DNA from: an uncultured Lachnospiraceae bacterium
GTDB lineage: Bacteria > Bacillota > Clostridia > Lachnospirales > Lachnospiraceae
Length of the DNA stretch: 64,000 bases
Reading direction: 5' to 3'
Assembly (NCBI GenBank): GCA_902789175.1
Contig: CADANF010000002.1
Span: 102,286 to 166,285, forward strand
The translations under genes and the position numbers were made by a program. Shown here in pieces: positions 53,806 through 62,636 of the stretch. Below the pieces are notes generated by a model, which worked only from the letters and a program-made list of their open reading frames with translations, did not search any database and was not told where the DNA came from. Position 1 is the first letter of the stretch; every line of letters begins with the position of its first letter.

Positions 53806-54504
53806 GTGCAGACTCAGGGAACTAACGAATCCGGCCGCGAGAGAAATACGGACAAGAAGCAGTTTTTTGACAGGAATTCTTCTGATAGGAATTCTTTCGA
53901 CAGAAATTCTTACCGTGGTAAAAGAGAAGGGAATGGATCCAAGGATGAAAACGGATCTTACCGTAGCAGGGATGGAAAGCCTTATCGAGGATTTAGAGAT
54001 GGAAATGGCGAAGGCAGATCATTTGTAAAGAGAGATGGAGAAGAAAGACCTTCTTACAGAAAAGATGGAGAAGGAAGACCTTCTTACAGAAAAGACGGAG
54101 AAGGAAGACCATCTTACCGCGACAGAAATAACAATGGTAATGGTGGATTTAAATCCCGTGATGGATTTAAGCCTCGCGATGGATACAGTAAGAATGCCGG
54201 TTTCGCGAAAGACAAGGATGAAGATGATGATGAGAGAAGCAACATGCATAGAAGTCATTCTTCACGCCCTCAGAAAAGCAAGGTTGCAGGTGCTGTGGCA
54301 CAGCCTGATAAGGCTAAGACAGCAATGAGATTTGAGAAGGAACAAAAGACTATGAAGAAAAAGTCTGAAGGTAATTCTCAGCAGAAAGATAAGAAGAGCC
54401 AACGTCCTCAGCCTAAATTACATAGACAGAATAACATCAATTACACCAAGGCATATTTAAATGGTGAGTATGATGATTATGAAGACTATTACGATGAGTT
54501 TTAA
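53806..54504 (+). CDS. Basic low-complexity repeat protein, unknown function (GTG start)
   Basis: The 232-residue protein has no recognised domain. It is very hydrophilic: Arg/Lys/Gly/Asp/Ser/Asn-rich over the first about 135 residues, with DRNS-type repeats near the start (DRNSSDRNSFDRNSY) and a 10-residue repeat (DGEGRPSYRK and variants) in three tandem copies. A Lys/Gln-rich middle and an acidic, Tyr-rich end (YDDYEDYYDEF) follow. Such RGG-like tails occur on RNA helicases, but here the tail is the whole protein. GTG 53806 has AAGGAG at 7 bp; it has its own promoter and terminator, so it is a real single-gene unit. Binding of RNA or DNA is inference. Confidence 0.75.
   Translation: MQTQGTNESGRERNTDKKQFFDRNSSDRNSFDRNSYRGKREGNGSKDENGSYRSRDGKPYRGFRDGNGEGRSFVKRDGEERPSYRKDGEGRPSYRKDGEGRPSYRDRNNNGNGGFKSRDGFKPRDGYSKNAGFAKDKDEDDDERSNMHRSHSSRPQKSKVAGAVAQPDKAKTAMRFEKEQKTMKKKSEGNSQQKDKKSQRPQPKLHRQNNINYTKAYLNGEYDDYEDYYDEF
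54031..54120. repeat. Three 30-bp in-frame tandem repeats
   Basis: Units at 54031-54060, 54061-54090 and 54091-54120 are near-identical (core GATGGAGAAGGAAGACC) and encode the 10-residue protein repeat. The high DNA identity points to recent expansion, and copy number may vary between strains. Confidence 0.85.
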
Positions 54505-54537
54505 AACATTGTAATATCTAGTTAGTTAATGTATGAT

Positions 54538-54580
54538 AAGCAAGGACACAGAAAATTTTTAGGTGTTCTTGCTTTTTATT
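54538..54580 (+). terminator. Rho-independent terminator
   Basis: AAGCAAGGACAC (54538-54549) pairs with GTGTTCTTGCTT (54563-54574) with one G-U pair, followed by a T-rich run. It ends the single-gene unit. Confidence 0.85.
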
Positions 54581-54596
54581 TTATAAGGATTATGAA

Positions 54597-55550
54597 ATGA
54601 TAGAAACTGTAGCTTCAATTAACCTGAATGTGGCAGAGTCTCTTAAGATAAAGAAAAACAGACTGATGCCGGATTTTCCAACAGGTCATGAAAGAAGAAT
54701 ATGTATTGTTTCCGGTGTTTATGGGGACGAACTTATAGGCCAGTTTGTCTGCTATGAGGTAATAAGAAGGATCAAGGAAAACTTCAACTGCCTCAAAGGA
54801 ATAGTTGATGTATATCCTGCGCTTAATCCCATGGGCCTTGAAGCAAAGACAAGAGAGATCCCAGGATCCGCCATTGAGATGAATGGCCTTTTCCCGGGTT
54901 CTAAGTCTGGTGTTATGGGAGAGTATGCGGCCTATTGTATAATTGAGGATATCAAAGGGGCAGAATTCTGCCTGGATGTACATGGTAGTAATATGTATCT
55001 GCATGAGATACTGCAGATAAGAATGAATGATGATGTAGTTGATAAGGTCATGCCTTATGCTAAGATGCTTAATACTGATATGATATGGATCCATCCTTCA
55101 AATCAGGTTAACAGAGGCAGTCTGAGCTACGAATTAAATCGACTTGGAGTGCATACCTGCGTAACAGAAAGCAGTTATGCTTATAAGATAGATCAGACAT
55201 ACTGCCTGCAGCTGGTAGATGGAATATTCAGTCTCATGAAAGAGATGGGTATCTGGGGCGGAGAAGTAATAGTTCCCCGTGAGCCCCTTATCACAGATGA
55301 TAATGAAATGCATTTTGTTAATTCTGAATCCAGTGGGATATTTATTCCAAATGTATCAGTTCATACTTATGTAAGAGAAGGTGATATGATCGGTAAAGTA
55401 GTCGATGTTATCACTGGATCCGTGGAAGAAGTGATACAGGCTCCTTGTGAAGGAGTTATTTCTGCCATGAGAGAATATCCTGCTATTGAGGAAGGTTCTC
55501 TTATCTGTAGAATAGTAGGAAGTAATAAAAACGGAGGTGGAAAGAATTGA
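54597..55550 (+). CDS. AspA/AstE-family (M14-like) protein, paralog 1
   Basis: The 317-residue protein belongs to the succinylglutamate desuccinylase/aspartoacylase group of M14-type zinc hydrolases: IVSGVYGDELIGQFVCYEV, NPMGLEAKTREIPG, FCLDVHGSNM, and THVTE-like TCVTESSYAY. The usual zinc motif H-G-[DN]-E reads Y42-G-D-E45, so the first His ligand is Tyr; His129 (DVHG) and Glu191 are present. The NR of the NRxFPG motif reads NG here. The C-terminal 80 residues look like a small beta-barrel (lipoyl-type) domain. It is paired with a paralog that starts at its stop codon. Substrate unknown. Confidence 0.78.
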   Translation: MIETVASINLNVAESLKIKKNRLMPDFPTGHERRICIVSGVYGDELIGQFVCYEVIRRIKENFNCLKGIVDVYPALNPMGLEAKTREIPGSAIEMNGLFPGSKSGVMGEYAAYCIIEDIKGAEFCLDVHGSNMYLHEILQIRMNDDVVDKVMPYAKMLNTDMIWIHPSNQVNRGSLSYELNRLGVHTCVTESSYAYKIDQTYCLQLVDGIFSLMKEMGIWGGEVIVPREPLITDDNEMHFVNSESSGIFIPNVSVHTYVREGDMIGKVVDVITGSVEEVIQAPCEGVISAMREYPAIEEGSLICRIVGSNKNGGGKN

Positions 55551-56482
55551 TAAAAGCAGAACTTTTTTCAATGCAGACTGCATTCCGTGGTGAACACTGT
55601 ATTTATGGCTATCATTTCGGGCAGGGAGAAAAAGCTGCCTGCATAGTTGGAGCCATGCGTGGAAATGAATATCAGCAGCTTTATATATGCTCACTTCTTT
55701 CCAGTAAATTAGCAGAACTTGAGGCAAGTGGCAATATTACAAATGGAAAAGAGATACTTCTTATTCCTTGTCTTAATTCCAGTGCCATGAACGCTAGTCA
55801 TAAATTATGGTTATCTGATGATTCAGATATAAACAGAGAATTTCCAGGAAATCCTGCGGGAACAGCAACTTCCCGTATTGCTTTTAAAACATTGGATGTT
55901 TCCAGAGAATATCAATATGGAATTCATTTTCCAAGCTTTTATCTGCCGGGAATGTTTATCCCTCATGTAAGGATCCTTGAAACAGGCAGAGAAAGTGTGA
56001 ATCTTGCCAATCTCTTCGGACTTCAGTGTGTGCTTTTAAGTGAACCAAGAGCTTATGATCTTCACACGCTTAATTACAATTGGCAGCAGATGGGAACAGA
56101 GGCATTTTCTATATATTCAGGTGGAACAGATCATCTTAATCAGAAATATGCTGAGATTGCGGTGTCCGCAGTACTTCGTTTCCTTTCACGTATGGGAATT
56201 ATCAAATATAACAATCTGAGTGGTTATATCTCAGAAGTCATGAATGAAGATGAAATGACTAATATCAAGGCCGATGACGCTGGTTTCCTGAGGCGTTATG
56301 TGGGCGCAAATGAAGAGGTGCGCCGTGGTCAGAAACTCGCAGATATTGTTGATCCTATGGATGGCAAGATCAGGTCGGAGGTTATCGCTCCAGGAGACGG
56401 AATAATATTTTTCGTTATGGATGAACCGATGATATCACAGAATGTTACCGTTTTTAAATTGATAAGAAGGCTTCATAAGTAA
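55547..56482 (+). CDS. AspA/AstE-family (M14-like) protein, paralog 2 (TTG start)
   Basis: The 311-residue paralog has CIVGAMRGNEYQQLYIC, SDINREFPGNPAGTATSRIA (the NRxFPG motif intact), YGIHFPSFYLPG and GTEAFSIYSGG. The H-G-N-E zinc motif is R38-G-N-E41, while His127 and Glu185 remain. As in paralog 1 the C-terminus has a beta-barrel domain (QKLADIVDPMDGKIRSEVIA). Start is TTG 55547 (overlapping the previous TGA), with GGAGG about 9 bp upstream. The two proteins probably form a heteromer; that is inference. Confidence 0.78.
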   Translation: MIKAELFSMQTAFRGEHCIYGYHFGQGEKAACIVGAMRGNEYQQLYICSLLSSKLAELEASGNITNGKEILLIPCLNSSAMNASHKLWLSDDSDINREFPGNPAGTATSRIAFKTLDVSREYQYGIHFPSFYLPGMFIPHVRILETGRESVNLANLFGLQCVLLSEPRAYDLHTLNYNWQQMGTEAFSIYSGGTDHLNQKYAEIAVSAVLRFLSRMGIIKYNNLSGYISEVMNEDEMTNIKADDAGFLRRYVGANEEVRRGQKLADIVDPMDGKIRSEVIAPGDGIIFFVMDEPMISQNVTVFKLIRRLHK

Positions 56483-56510
56483 GCTTTTATAATACTAGGA
56501 GGACTTAAAA

Positions 56511-59500
56511 ATGAGCAATGTCAGGAGAATTTACGTTGAAAAGAAGGAGAGCTATCGAGTTCTTGCAAATGAACTTAAGGAAGAATTCCATGATTATCTT
56601 GGACTTAAAAATCTTAAGGTAAGACGTCTTGTAAGATACGATATCGAGAATCTTTCAGACGAGGTTTATGAAAAAGCCTTAGTTACAGTATTTTCTGAAC
56701 CACCAGTAGACTATGTCTATGAAGGAACATTTCCAGGAGAAGATACAGACTTCGTATTTTCAACAGAATATCTTCCAGGTCAGTTCGATCAGAGAGCTGA
56801 TTCGGCAGAACAGTGTGTTAAGCTTCTTTCAGACACAGCAGAACCAATCATCAAATCAGCAGTTACATTTGTAATTTCAGGAGAACTCACAGCTGATGAT
56901 AAAAAGGCTATTCAGGACTATGTTGTAAACCCTGTAGATTCAAGAATCACAGATGAGACTATTCCTGAGACTCTTGTTGCTGATTATCCAGAACCAGCCG
57001 ATGTAAAGATTTTTGATGGATTTGGCTCACTTAATGAGGCAGATTTAAATGAATTATACAGCTCACTTGGTCTTGCAATGACATTTGCAGATTTTAAGTG
57101 GATCCAGAAGTATTTCCAGGAAGAGGAAAAGCGTGATCCTAGCATGACTGAAATCCGTGTTCTTGATACATACTGGTCAGATCACTGCCGTCATACAACA
57201 TTCGCTACTGAATTAAAGAATATCAAGTTTAACGATGGTAAATATGCAAAGCCTATCGTTGATTCATATAATAAGTACTTAGAGGATGCAAAGGTTATCA
57301 ATAAGGGAAGAGATGATAAGTATACATGTCTTATGGACATAGCCCTTATGGGTATGAAGAAGCTCCGTGCTGACGGAAAGCTTGATGATCTTGATGTTTC
57401 AGACGAGATCAATGCCTGCACGATAGTTGTTCCTATCACAATCGATGGCGTAGAAGAAGAGTGGCTTGTAAGCTTTAAAAATGAAACTCACAACCATCCT
57501 ACAGAGATTGAGCCATTTGGTGGTGCTGCAACATGTCTTGGTGGTGCTATCCGTGATCCACTTTCAGGCCGTACTTATGTATATCAGGCTATGCGTGTAA
57601 CTGGTGCCGCAGATCCTACAAAGTCTCTTAAGGAAACACTTCCTAACAAGCTTCCTCAGAGAAAGATCGTTACAACAGCTGCAGAAGGTTACTCATCATA
57701 TGGTAACCAGGTTGGTCTTGCTACAGGTTTCGTAAATGAGATCTACCATCCAAATTATGTTGCTAAGCGTATGGAAGTTGGTGCTGTTATCGGTGCTGCT
57801 CCAAAGAAGAATGTTAAGCGTTTCTCATCTGATCCTGGAGATGTTATAGTTCTCCTTGGTGGACGTACAGGTCGTGATGGTATCGGTGGTGCTACAGGTT
57901 CTTCTAAGGCTCATGATTCCAAGTCACTTGATTCATGCGGAGCTGAAGTTCAGAAGGGTAATGCTCCTACAGAGCGTAAGATCCAGAGACTTTTCCGTCG
58001 TGAAGAAGTTGCTTCAATGATAAAGAAATGTAATGACTTTGGTGCAGGTGGAGTTTCAGTTGCTATCGGTGAACTTGCTGCAGGTCTTGATATCAATCTT
58101 GATCTTGTTCCTAAGAAATATGCAGGTCTTGATGGTACAGAACTTTCTATCTCAGAGTCTCAGGAAAGAATGGCAGTAGTTGTTGCTGCAAGCGATGCAG
58201 ATAAGTTTATCGACTATGCTGCTGAAGAAAACTTAGAGGCTGTTAAGGTTGCGGTTGTTACAGAAAGTCCACGTATGGTAATTAAGTGGAGAGGTAAAGA
58301 GATCGTTAACTTAAGCCGTGCATTTATAGATACAAATGGTGCCCATCAGGAAACTGACGTTGAAGTTGTAATGCCTTCAGAAAGAAGTCATTTTGAAACA
58401 AAGGAAGAGGTTAAGGATGTTAAGGAAACATGGCTTAATACTCTTGCTGAGCTTAATGTATGTTCAGAGCGTGGTCTTGTTGAGAGATTCGATGCTACAA
58501 TCGGTGCAGGTACTGTAACAATGCCATATGGTGGTAAGTATCAGCTTTCTCCTATCCAGACTATGACAGCCAAGATTCCTGTTCTTAAGGGGAAGACAGA
58601 TGCAGTTACAATGATGAGTTATGGTTATGATCCATATCTTGCAAGCTGGAGCCCATATCATGGTGCTGTTTATGCAGTTCTTGATTCAGTGGCAAAAGTA
58701 GCTGCTGCCGGTGGTGATGCATCACGTATCCGTCTTACATTCCAGGAGTATTTCGGACGTATGACAGGAGATGCTAAGCGTTGGGGTATGCCTCTTTCAG
58801 CACTCCTTGGTGCTTACTCAGCTCAGATCGGACTTGGACTTCCATCAATCGGTGGTAAGGACTCAATGTCAGGAACATTTAACGATATCGATGTTCCTCC
58901 AACACTTGTTTCATTTGCAGTTGATGTAAACAGCTACATGAATATCGTAACTACAGAATTTAAGGAAGCTGGTAACCTTATCCTTAAGCTGGATGTTGAA
59001 AAGGATGAGTATGACCTTCCTGTATATAGTGATGTTCTTTCAAAATATGATGCTTATCGCAAGGCTGTTGTTGATGGTAAGATCGAGTCTGCTTATGCAG
59101 TAGGCTTTGGTGGTATCATCGAAGCTGTTTCTAAGATGGCATTCGGTAATAAGCTTGGCGTAAGTCTTGATGCTAATGTTATCGCTAAGAACGATCTTGA
59201 TGCTAAGCAGTATGGTTCTATCATTTTCGAAGTTAAGGCTGAAAACCTTGCAGAGCTTAGTGTCCCTGCAACTGTTATCGGTAAAGTTACAGATGATAAG
59301 AAATTTACTTATGGTTCAGTTTCAATCGACCTTGAGGAAGCACTTAAAGCCTGGACAAATACTCTTGAAAAGGTATTCCCAACAAAGTCAAATGTAGAGC
59401 AGGTAGAGATAAATACTGATATCTATGAAGCAAAGAATATCTACGTTTGCAAGGAAAGAATAGCCCGCCCTCGCGTATTTATTCCTGTATTCCCAGGAAC

Positions 59501-60263
59501 TAACTGCGAATATGATACCCAGAAGGCATTTGAGAGAGCAGGAGCTGATGTTCATACAGTTATCCTTAAGAATACAACAGCTCAGGGAATCAGAGATTCT
59601 GTTGATGCATTTGCAAGAGAAATAAGTGAAGCACAGATCGTTATGTTCCCAGGTGGTTTCTCAGGTGGTGATGAACCTGACGGATCAGGTAAGTTTATAG
59701 CAACAACATTTAGAAATGATAAGATCAAGGATGAAGTTATGAAACTCCTTAACGAAAGAGATGGTCTTGTACTTGGTATCTGTAACGGATTCCAGGCCCT
59801 CATCAAGCTTGGTCTTGTTCCTTACGGCGAGATCAGACCACAGGAAGCTGATTCTCCAACACTTACAAGAAATTCAATCGGTCGTCATCAGTCTCATATG
59901 GCTTATACTAAGGTTGTATCTAATAAGTCACCTTGGTTACAGAAGGCTGAACTTGGCGGAGTGTATGCAATTCCTGTTTCACATGGTGAAGGAAGATTTG
60001 TTGCTTCTAAGGAATGGCTCGATAAGCTCTTCGCTAACGGACAGGTTGCAACTCAGTATGTTGACCTTAACGGAAATCCTACAATGGATGAGGACTACAA
60101 CATCAACGGTTCATACATGGCAATCGAAGGTATCACAAGCTTAGACGGCCGTGTACTTGGTAAGATGGGTCACTCAGAGCGACGTGACACAGCAGATTAC
60201 ATCAACATCTATGGTGACAAGAACCAGTTCATCATGGAATCAGGTGTGGAATACTTTAAATAA
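56511..60263 (+). CDS. purL: Phosphoribosylformylglycinamidine synthase (large, fused type)
   Basis: The 1250-residue enzyme combines the PurL synthetase (STEYLPGQFDQRADSAEQC, the ATP site with VSFKNETHNHPTEIEPFGGA, and GGRTGRDGIGGATGSS) with the C-terminal glutamine amidotransferase domain (VFIPVFPGTNCEYDTQ, VLGICNGFQALIKLG with the catalytic Cys, and the His/Glu of SHGEGRF). It is the fourth step of purine synthesis: FGAR plus Gln and ATP to FGAM. Bacteria with the small type use purL/purQ/purS as separate genes. AGGAGG precedes the start; no purine riboswitch fits into the 28-bp gap. Confidence 0.96.
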   Translation: MSNVRRIYVEKKESYRVLANELKEEFHDYLGLKNLKVRRLVRYDIENLSDEVYEKALVTVFSEPPVDYVYEGTFPGEDTDFVFSTEYLPGQFDQRADSAEQCVKLLSDTAEPIIKSAVTFVISGELTADDKKAIQDYVVNPVDSRITDETIPETLVADYPEPADVKIFDGFGSLNEADLNELYSSLGLAMTFADFKWIQKYFQEEEKRDPSMTEIRVLDTYWSDHCRHTTFATELKNIKFNDGKYAKPIVDSYNKYLEDAKVINKGRDDKYTCLMDIALMGMKKLRADGKLDDLDVSDEINACTIVVPITIDGVEEEWLVSFKNETHNHPTEIEPFGGAATCLGGAIRDPLSGRTYVYQAMRVTGAADPTKSLKETLPNKLPQRKIVTTAAEGYSSYGNQVGLATGFVNEIYHPNYVAKRMEVGAVIGAAPKKNVKRFSSDPGDVIVLLGGRTGRDGIGGATGSSKAHDSKSLDSCGAEVQKGNAPTERKIQRLFRREEVASMIKKCNDFGAGGVSVAIGELAAGLDINLDLVPKKYAGLDGTELSISESQERMAVVVAASDADKFIDYAAEENLEAVKVAVVTESPRMVIKWRGKEIVNLSRAFIDTNGAHQETDVEVVMPSERSHFETKEEVKDVKETWLNTLAELNVCSERGLVERFDATIGAGTVTMPYGGKYQLSPIQTMTAKIPVLKGKTDAVTMMSYGYDPYLASWSPYHGAVYAVLDSVAKVAAAGGDASRIRLTFQEYFGRMTGDAKRWGMPLSALLGAYSAQIGLGLPSIGGKDSMSGTFNDIDVPPTLVSFAVDVNSYMNIVTTEFKEAGNLILKLDVEKDEYDLPVYSDVLSKYDAYRKAVVDGKIESAYAVGFGGIIEAVSKMAFGNKLGVSLDANVIAKNDLDAKQYGSIIFEVKAENLAELSVPATVIGKVTDDKKFTYGSVSIDLEEALKAWTNTLEKVFPTKSNVEQVEINTDIYEAKNIYVCKERIARPRVFIPVFPGTNCEYDTQKAFERAGADVHTVILKNTTAQGIRDSVDAFAREISEAQIVMFPGGFSGGDEPDGSGKFIATTFRNDKIKDEVMKLLNERDGLVLGICNGFQALIKLGLVPYGEIRPQEADSPTLTRNSIGRHQSHMAYTKVVSNKSPWLQKAELGGVYAIPVSHGEGRFVASKEWLDKLFANGQVATQYVDLNGNPTMDEDYNINGSYMAIEGITSLDGRVLGKMGHSERRDTADYINIYGDKNQFIMESGVEYFK

Positions 60264-60281
60264 AATAATATGTTATATCTT

Positions 60282-60310
60282 CCCCGGAGAGTCAGATCTC
60301 CGGGGTTTTT
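60282..60310 (+). terminator. Rho-independent terminator after purL
   Basis: CCCCGGAGA (60282-60290), loop GTCAGA, TCTCCGGGG (60297-60305), then TTTTT. A strong GC-rich stem. Confidence 0.95.
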
Positions 60311-60346
60311 ATTTTAATTTGTAATAAGAAATGTAATGTGTTATTC

Positions 60347-60364
60347 TTGAAATAAAGATTTCAA
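60347..60364. promoter_or_regulatory. Palindrome upstream of abiEi, candidate autoregulatory operator
   Basis: TTGAAAT-aaag-ATTTCAA (60347-60364) is a perfect 7-bp inverted repeat 66 bp before the abiEi start. A -10-like TATACT lies at 60394-60399. AbiEi antitoxins repress their own promoters through inverted repeats, so this is a candidate site. Confidence 0.4.
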
Positions 60365-60429
60365 AAACAACACAAAGTATTTAAAATTGCAAATATACTA
60401 TGTAAAAATCAAAATGGAGATGATATATC

Positions 60430-61194
60430 ATGAAACATTACGAGGATTTAGTAGCGCGTGGGTGTTTTTCCAGAGATGAATTAATAAAACTGGTGAAAAA
60501 ACCAAGTACTGCGAATAATATAATATACAATTATCAAAAAAAGGGATTAATAGAAAAGGTAAAACGCGATTACTATGTCGTTATAAGCTTAGAGACAAAG
60601 CAACCTATCCTTTCGAGATATCAGATAGGTGCTTATATGTATCCGGATGCATATTTAACACATCATAGTGCATTTGAGGTGTATGGATATGGAAGTCAGG
60701 TGTTTTATGAATGTTTTGTAGCTACTGATAAGAGATTTACTGATTTTGAGTATAATGGGGTTTTGTACCACAGAGTTCCGAAAAAAACTGATACGGATGT
60801 GATAATGCATGGAAATATTCGTGTAACCTCCGTAGAACAGACTGTGGTGGACAGTATTAGAGACTTTGAAAAGATAGCAGGTCTTGAAGAAGTAATCAGA
60901 TGTTTATTGCTTGTACCAGGATTGAATGAAAAGAAAATGATTGAATGTTTGGAAAAAAATAATAATGGATTCTTATATCAGAAGTGTGGATATATTTTTG
61001 AAGAATTAAGTAAAGAATTCCATTTATCATCAGCTTTCTTTGAAGAATGCGAGAAGAAAGCCTCTGGTGCCAAGAGGTATTTAATAAAAGATTTAAGAGA
61101 GAGTGTGTATCAGGAAAGGTGGAGGTTATATACGCCGTCTTCGTTAAATTCTTTAATCAATAAAGGAGTAAGTGATTATGATGCAATTGGATAG
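60430..61194 (+). CDS. AbiEi-type antitoxin/transcriptional regulator
   Basis: The 254-residue protein has an N-terminal winged helix (FSRDELIKLVKKPSTANNII, GLIEKVKRDYYVV), then the AbiEi-type domain with YLTHHSAFEVYGYG and GNIRVTSVEQTVVDSIRD, as in type IV toxin-antitoxin antitoxins. It should neutralise the AbiEii toxin without direct contact and repress the operon. The gene is isolated from purL by a strong terminator and overlaps the toxin gene start by 17 bp. Confidence 0.88.
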   Translation: MKHYEDLVARGCFSRDELIKLVKKPSTANNIIYNYQKKGLIEKVKRDYYVVISLETKQPILSRYQIGAYMYPDAYLTHHSAFEVYGYGSQVFYECFVATDKRFTDFEYNGVLYHRVPKKTDTDVIMHGNIRVTSVEQTVVDSIRDFEKIAGLEEVIRCLLLVPGLNEKKMIECLEKNNNGFLYQKCGYIFEELSKEFHLSSAFFEECEKKASGAKRYLIKDLRESVYQERWRLYTPSSLNSLINKGVSDYDAIG

Positions 61195-62116
61195 ATTAAC
61201 ACTTGGAAGGACGGCAAAAGAATTGGGCTTTGTCAGGGATACATTGGAGAAAGTCTGCAGATTGGTAGATGTTTTGAAATTCTTTGAATCGGATGAACTC
61301 TTGGCAGATGCACTTGCTTTAAAGGGTGGGACAGCAATTAACTTGACTATATTTGATTTACCAAGACTATCAGTTGATATCGATTTGGATTATTGTAAAA
61401 GTATAGATAGAAAAGAGATGTTGTCGGATCGAGAAATTGTTTCAAATAAAATCGACAAGTATATGGTGGCGAATGGATATACACTTAGTCCAAAATCAAA
61501 GAATTATCATGCTTTGGATTCTTTTGTATATGATTATATTAATACTGGTGGGGTAAAGGATAATCTTAAAATCGAAATCAATTATATGCTGCGATGTCAT
61601 ATTCTTCCGGTAGAGAAGAGAAAAGTGAATCTTCTATGGAGTGATGAAGCTATAAAGGTTCTTTCTGTAGCACCTATTGAAATATTTTCTTCTAAGACAG
61701 TGGCGCTTCTTTCGAGAACCGCGCCAAGGGATTTGTATGATATCCATAACATGGTCAGATTTGGTGTGATTGATGATGATATGAAGGAACTGTATAGAAA
61801 GTGTGTTGTTTTTTATAATGCAATCAGTACAGAGCATCCGCCAAAAGACTTTATTCTTGATAATATTGGAAATGTTACAAAGATGCAGATTAGGCGTGAC
61901 CTGGATCCTGTTCTTAGAAAAGGTGAGCGTTTTGAGCTAAATCAGTTACAGGAAGAGGTTAAAAGCTTCCTATTAGGTGTTCTTGTGGCTAGAGATAATG
62001 AAAAAATGTTTTGGAAGAGCTTTTCAGAGAAAGAATATAAACCGGAACTGATATTTGATGAAGATGCTGGTAGAATAAAAAAGCATCCCATGGCTCTATG
62101 GAAGTGCAGATCGTAG
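61178..62116 (+). CDS. AbiEii-type nucleotidyltransferase toxin
   Basis: The 312-residue protein belongs to the AbiEii/AbiGii family: the nucleotidyltransferase core ALKGGTAINLTIFDLPRLSVDIDLDY carries the GG-T and D-x-D motifs, and APIEIFSSKTVALLSRTAPRDLYDIHNM is the second family block. AbiEii proteins transfer nucleotides to RNA targets (for MenT3-type relatives, tRNA 3' ends) and stop growth, giving abortive phage infection. ATG 61178 has AAAGGAG at about 9 bp; GTG 61172 and ATG 61181 are alternatives. It starts inside the antitoxin gene. Confidence 0.88.
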   Translation: MMQLDRLTLGRTAKELGFVRDTLEKVCRLVDVLKFFESDELLADALALKGGTAINLTIFDLPRLSVDIDLDYCKSIDRKEMLSDREIVSNKIDKYMVANGYTLSPKSKNYHALDSFVYDYINTGGVKDNLKIEINYMLRCHILPVEKRKVNLLWSDEAIKVLSVAPIEIFSSKTVALLSRTAPRDLYDIHNMVRFGVIDDDMKELYRKCVVFYNAISTEHPPKDFILDNIGNVTKMQIRRDLDPVLRKGERFELNQLQEEVKSFLLGVLVARDNEKMFWKSFSEKEYKPELIFDEDAGRIKKHPMALWKCRS

Positions 62117-62235
62117 TATTATGACTTAAGTGTTAAAAGTCAGACAGCGTTTCTGCATACAGTACTAGTCAAACAACCGGAAAATTACAAAAATTATGTA
62201 AACTACATCTTTGCCTAATAGTAACAAAATTAAAA

Positions 62236-62263
62236 AAAGGTTCAGTAACTAACTGAACCTTTT
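62236..62263. terminator. Terminator after the AbiE pair
   Basis: AAAGGTTCAGT (62236-62246), loop AACTA, ACTGAACCTTT (62252-62262), with A-runs before and T after, so it works in both directions. The 62117-62235 stretch before it holds no visible gene. Confidence 0.85.
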
Positions 62264-62340
62264 AATCCAAGAAAACACCCTCTTTTACTATTTGATTATG
62301 GTGGATTCCTGAAGTTATATGGTATAGTAAAATAACAGTA

Positions 62341-62628
62341 GCTTGTAAATTTTTATTTAAGAGTCTTTTAAAAAACAAAATGTTTCAAGGAATATTAAGT
62401 GGTATAAAACCTTGTATTATTGGTATTATTCTTGCGACTGGAATATATATGATCTGGAAGAATTTTAATATCTGTTCGAGCACAGTGTCTGATGTCCCAG
62501 CTATTGTTTTAACTATAGCTTTGGGTGGATTATATTTTGGATTAAGAAAGCTTATAAAAAAGAAAATATCTCCTATACTGCTAATATGTGTATCAGCAGT
62601 ATGTGGAATGATAGTTTATGGATGGTAG
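62341..62628 (+). pseudogene. Chromate transporter (ChrA-type) 3' remnant
   Basis: The 82-residue frame from ATG 62380 (MFQGILSGIKPCIIGIIL ... ISPILLICVSAVCGMIVYGW) matches the last third of half-size chromate transporters. The frame is open back to about 62296, and the codons before the ATG (FLFKSLLKNK) fit the family region that precedes it. About 100 N-terminal residues are missing, and no upstream remnant of the N-terminal part was recognised. It is therefore a truncated gene. It could still be translated as a small membrane protein, but a transport function is unlikely. Confidence 0.72.
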
Positions 62629-62636
62629 TTCGTGGA

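Noticed and set aside
54031-54120. 30-bp direct repeats considered as a CRISPR array
   Set aside because: Repeats are directly adjacent without spacers, in frame and coding.
54615-55094. Antisense ORF of 159 codons opposite AspA-like paralog 1
   Set aside because: Shadow frame with no recognisable family.
56483-56510. Purine riboswitch before purL
   Set aside because: The gap is only 28 bp and has no aptamer-like structure.
59761-60144. 127-codon ORF in another + frame of purL
   Set aside because: The purL amidotransferase domain is intact in its own frame.
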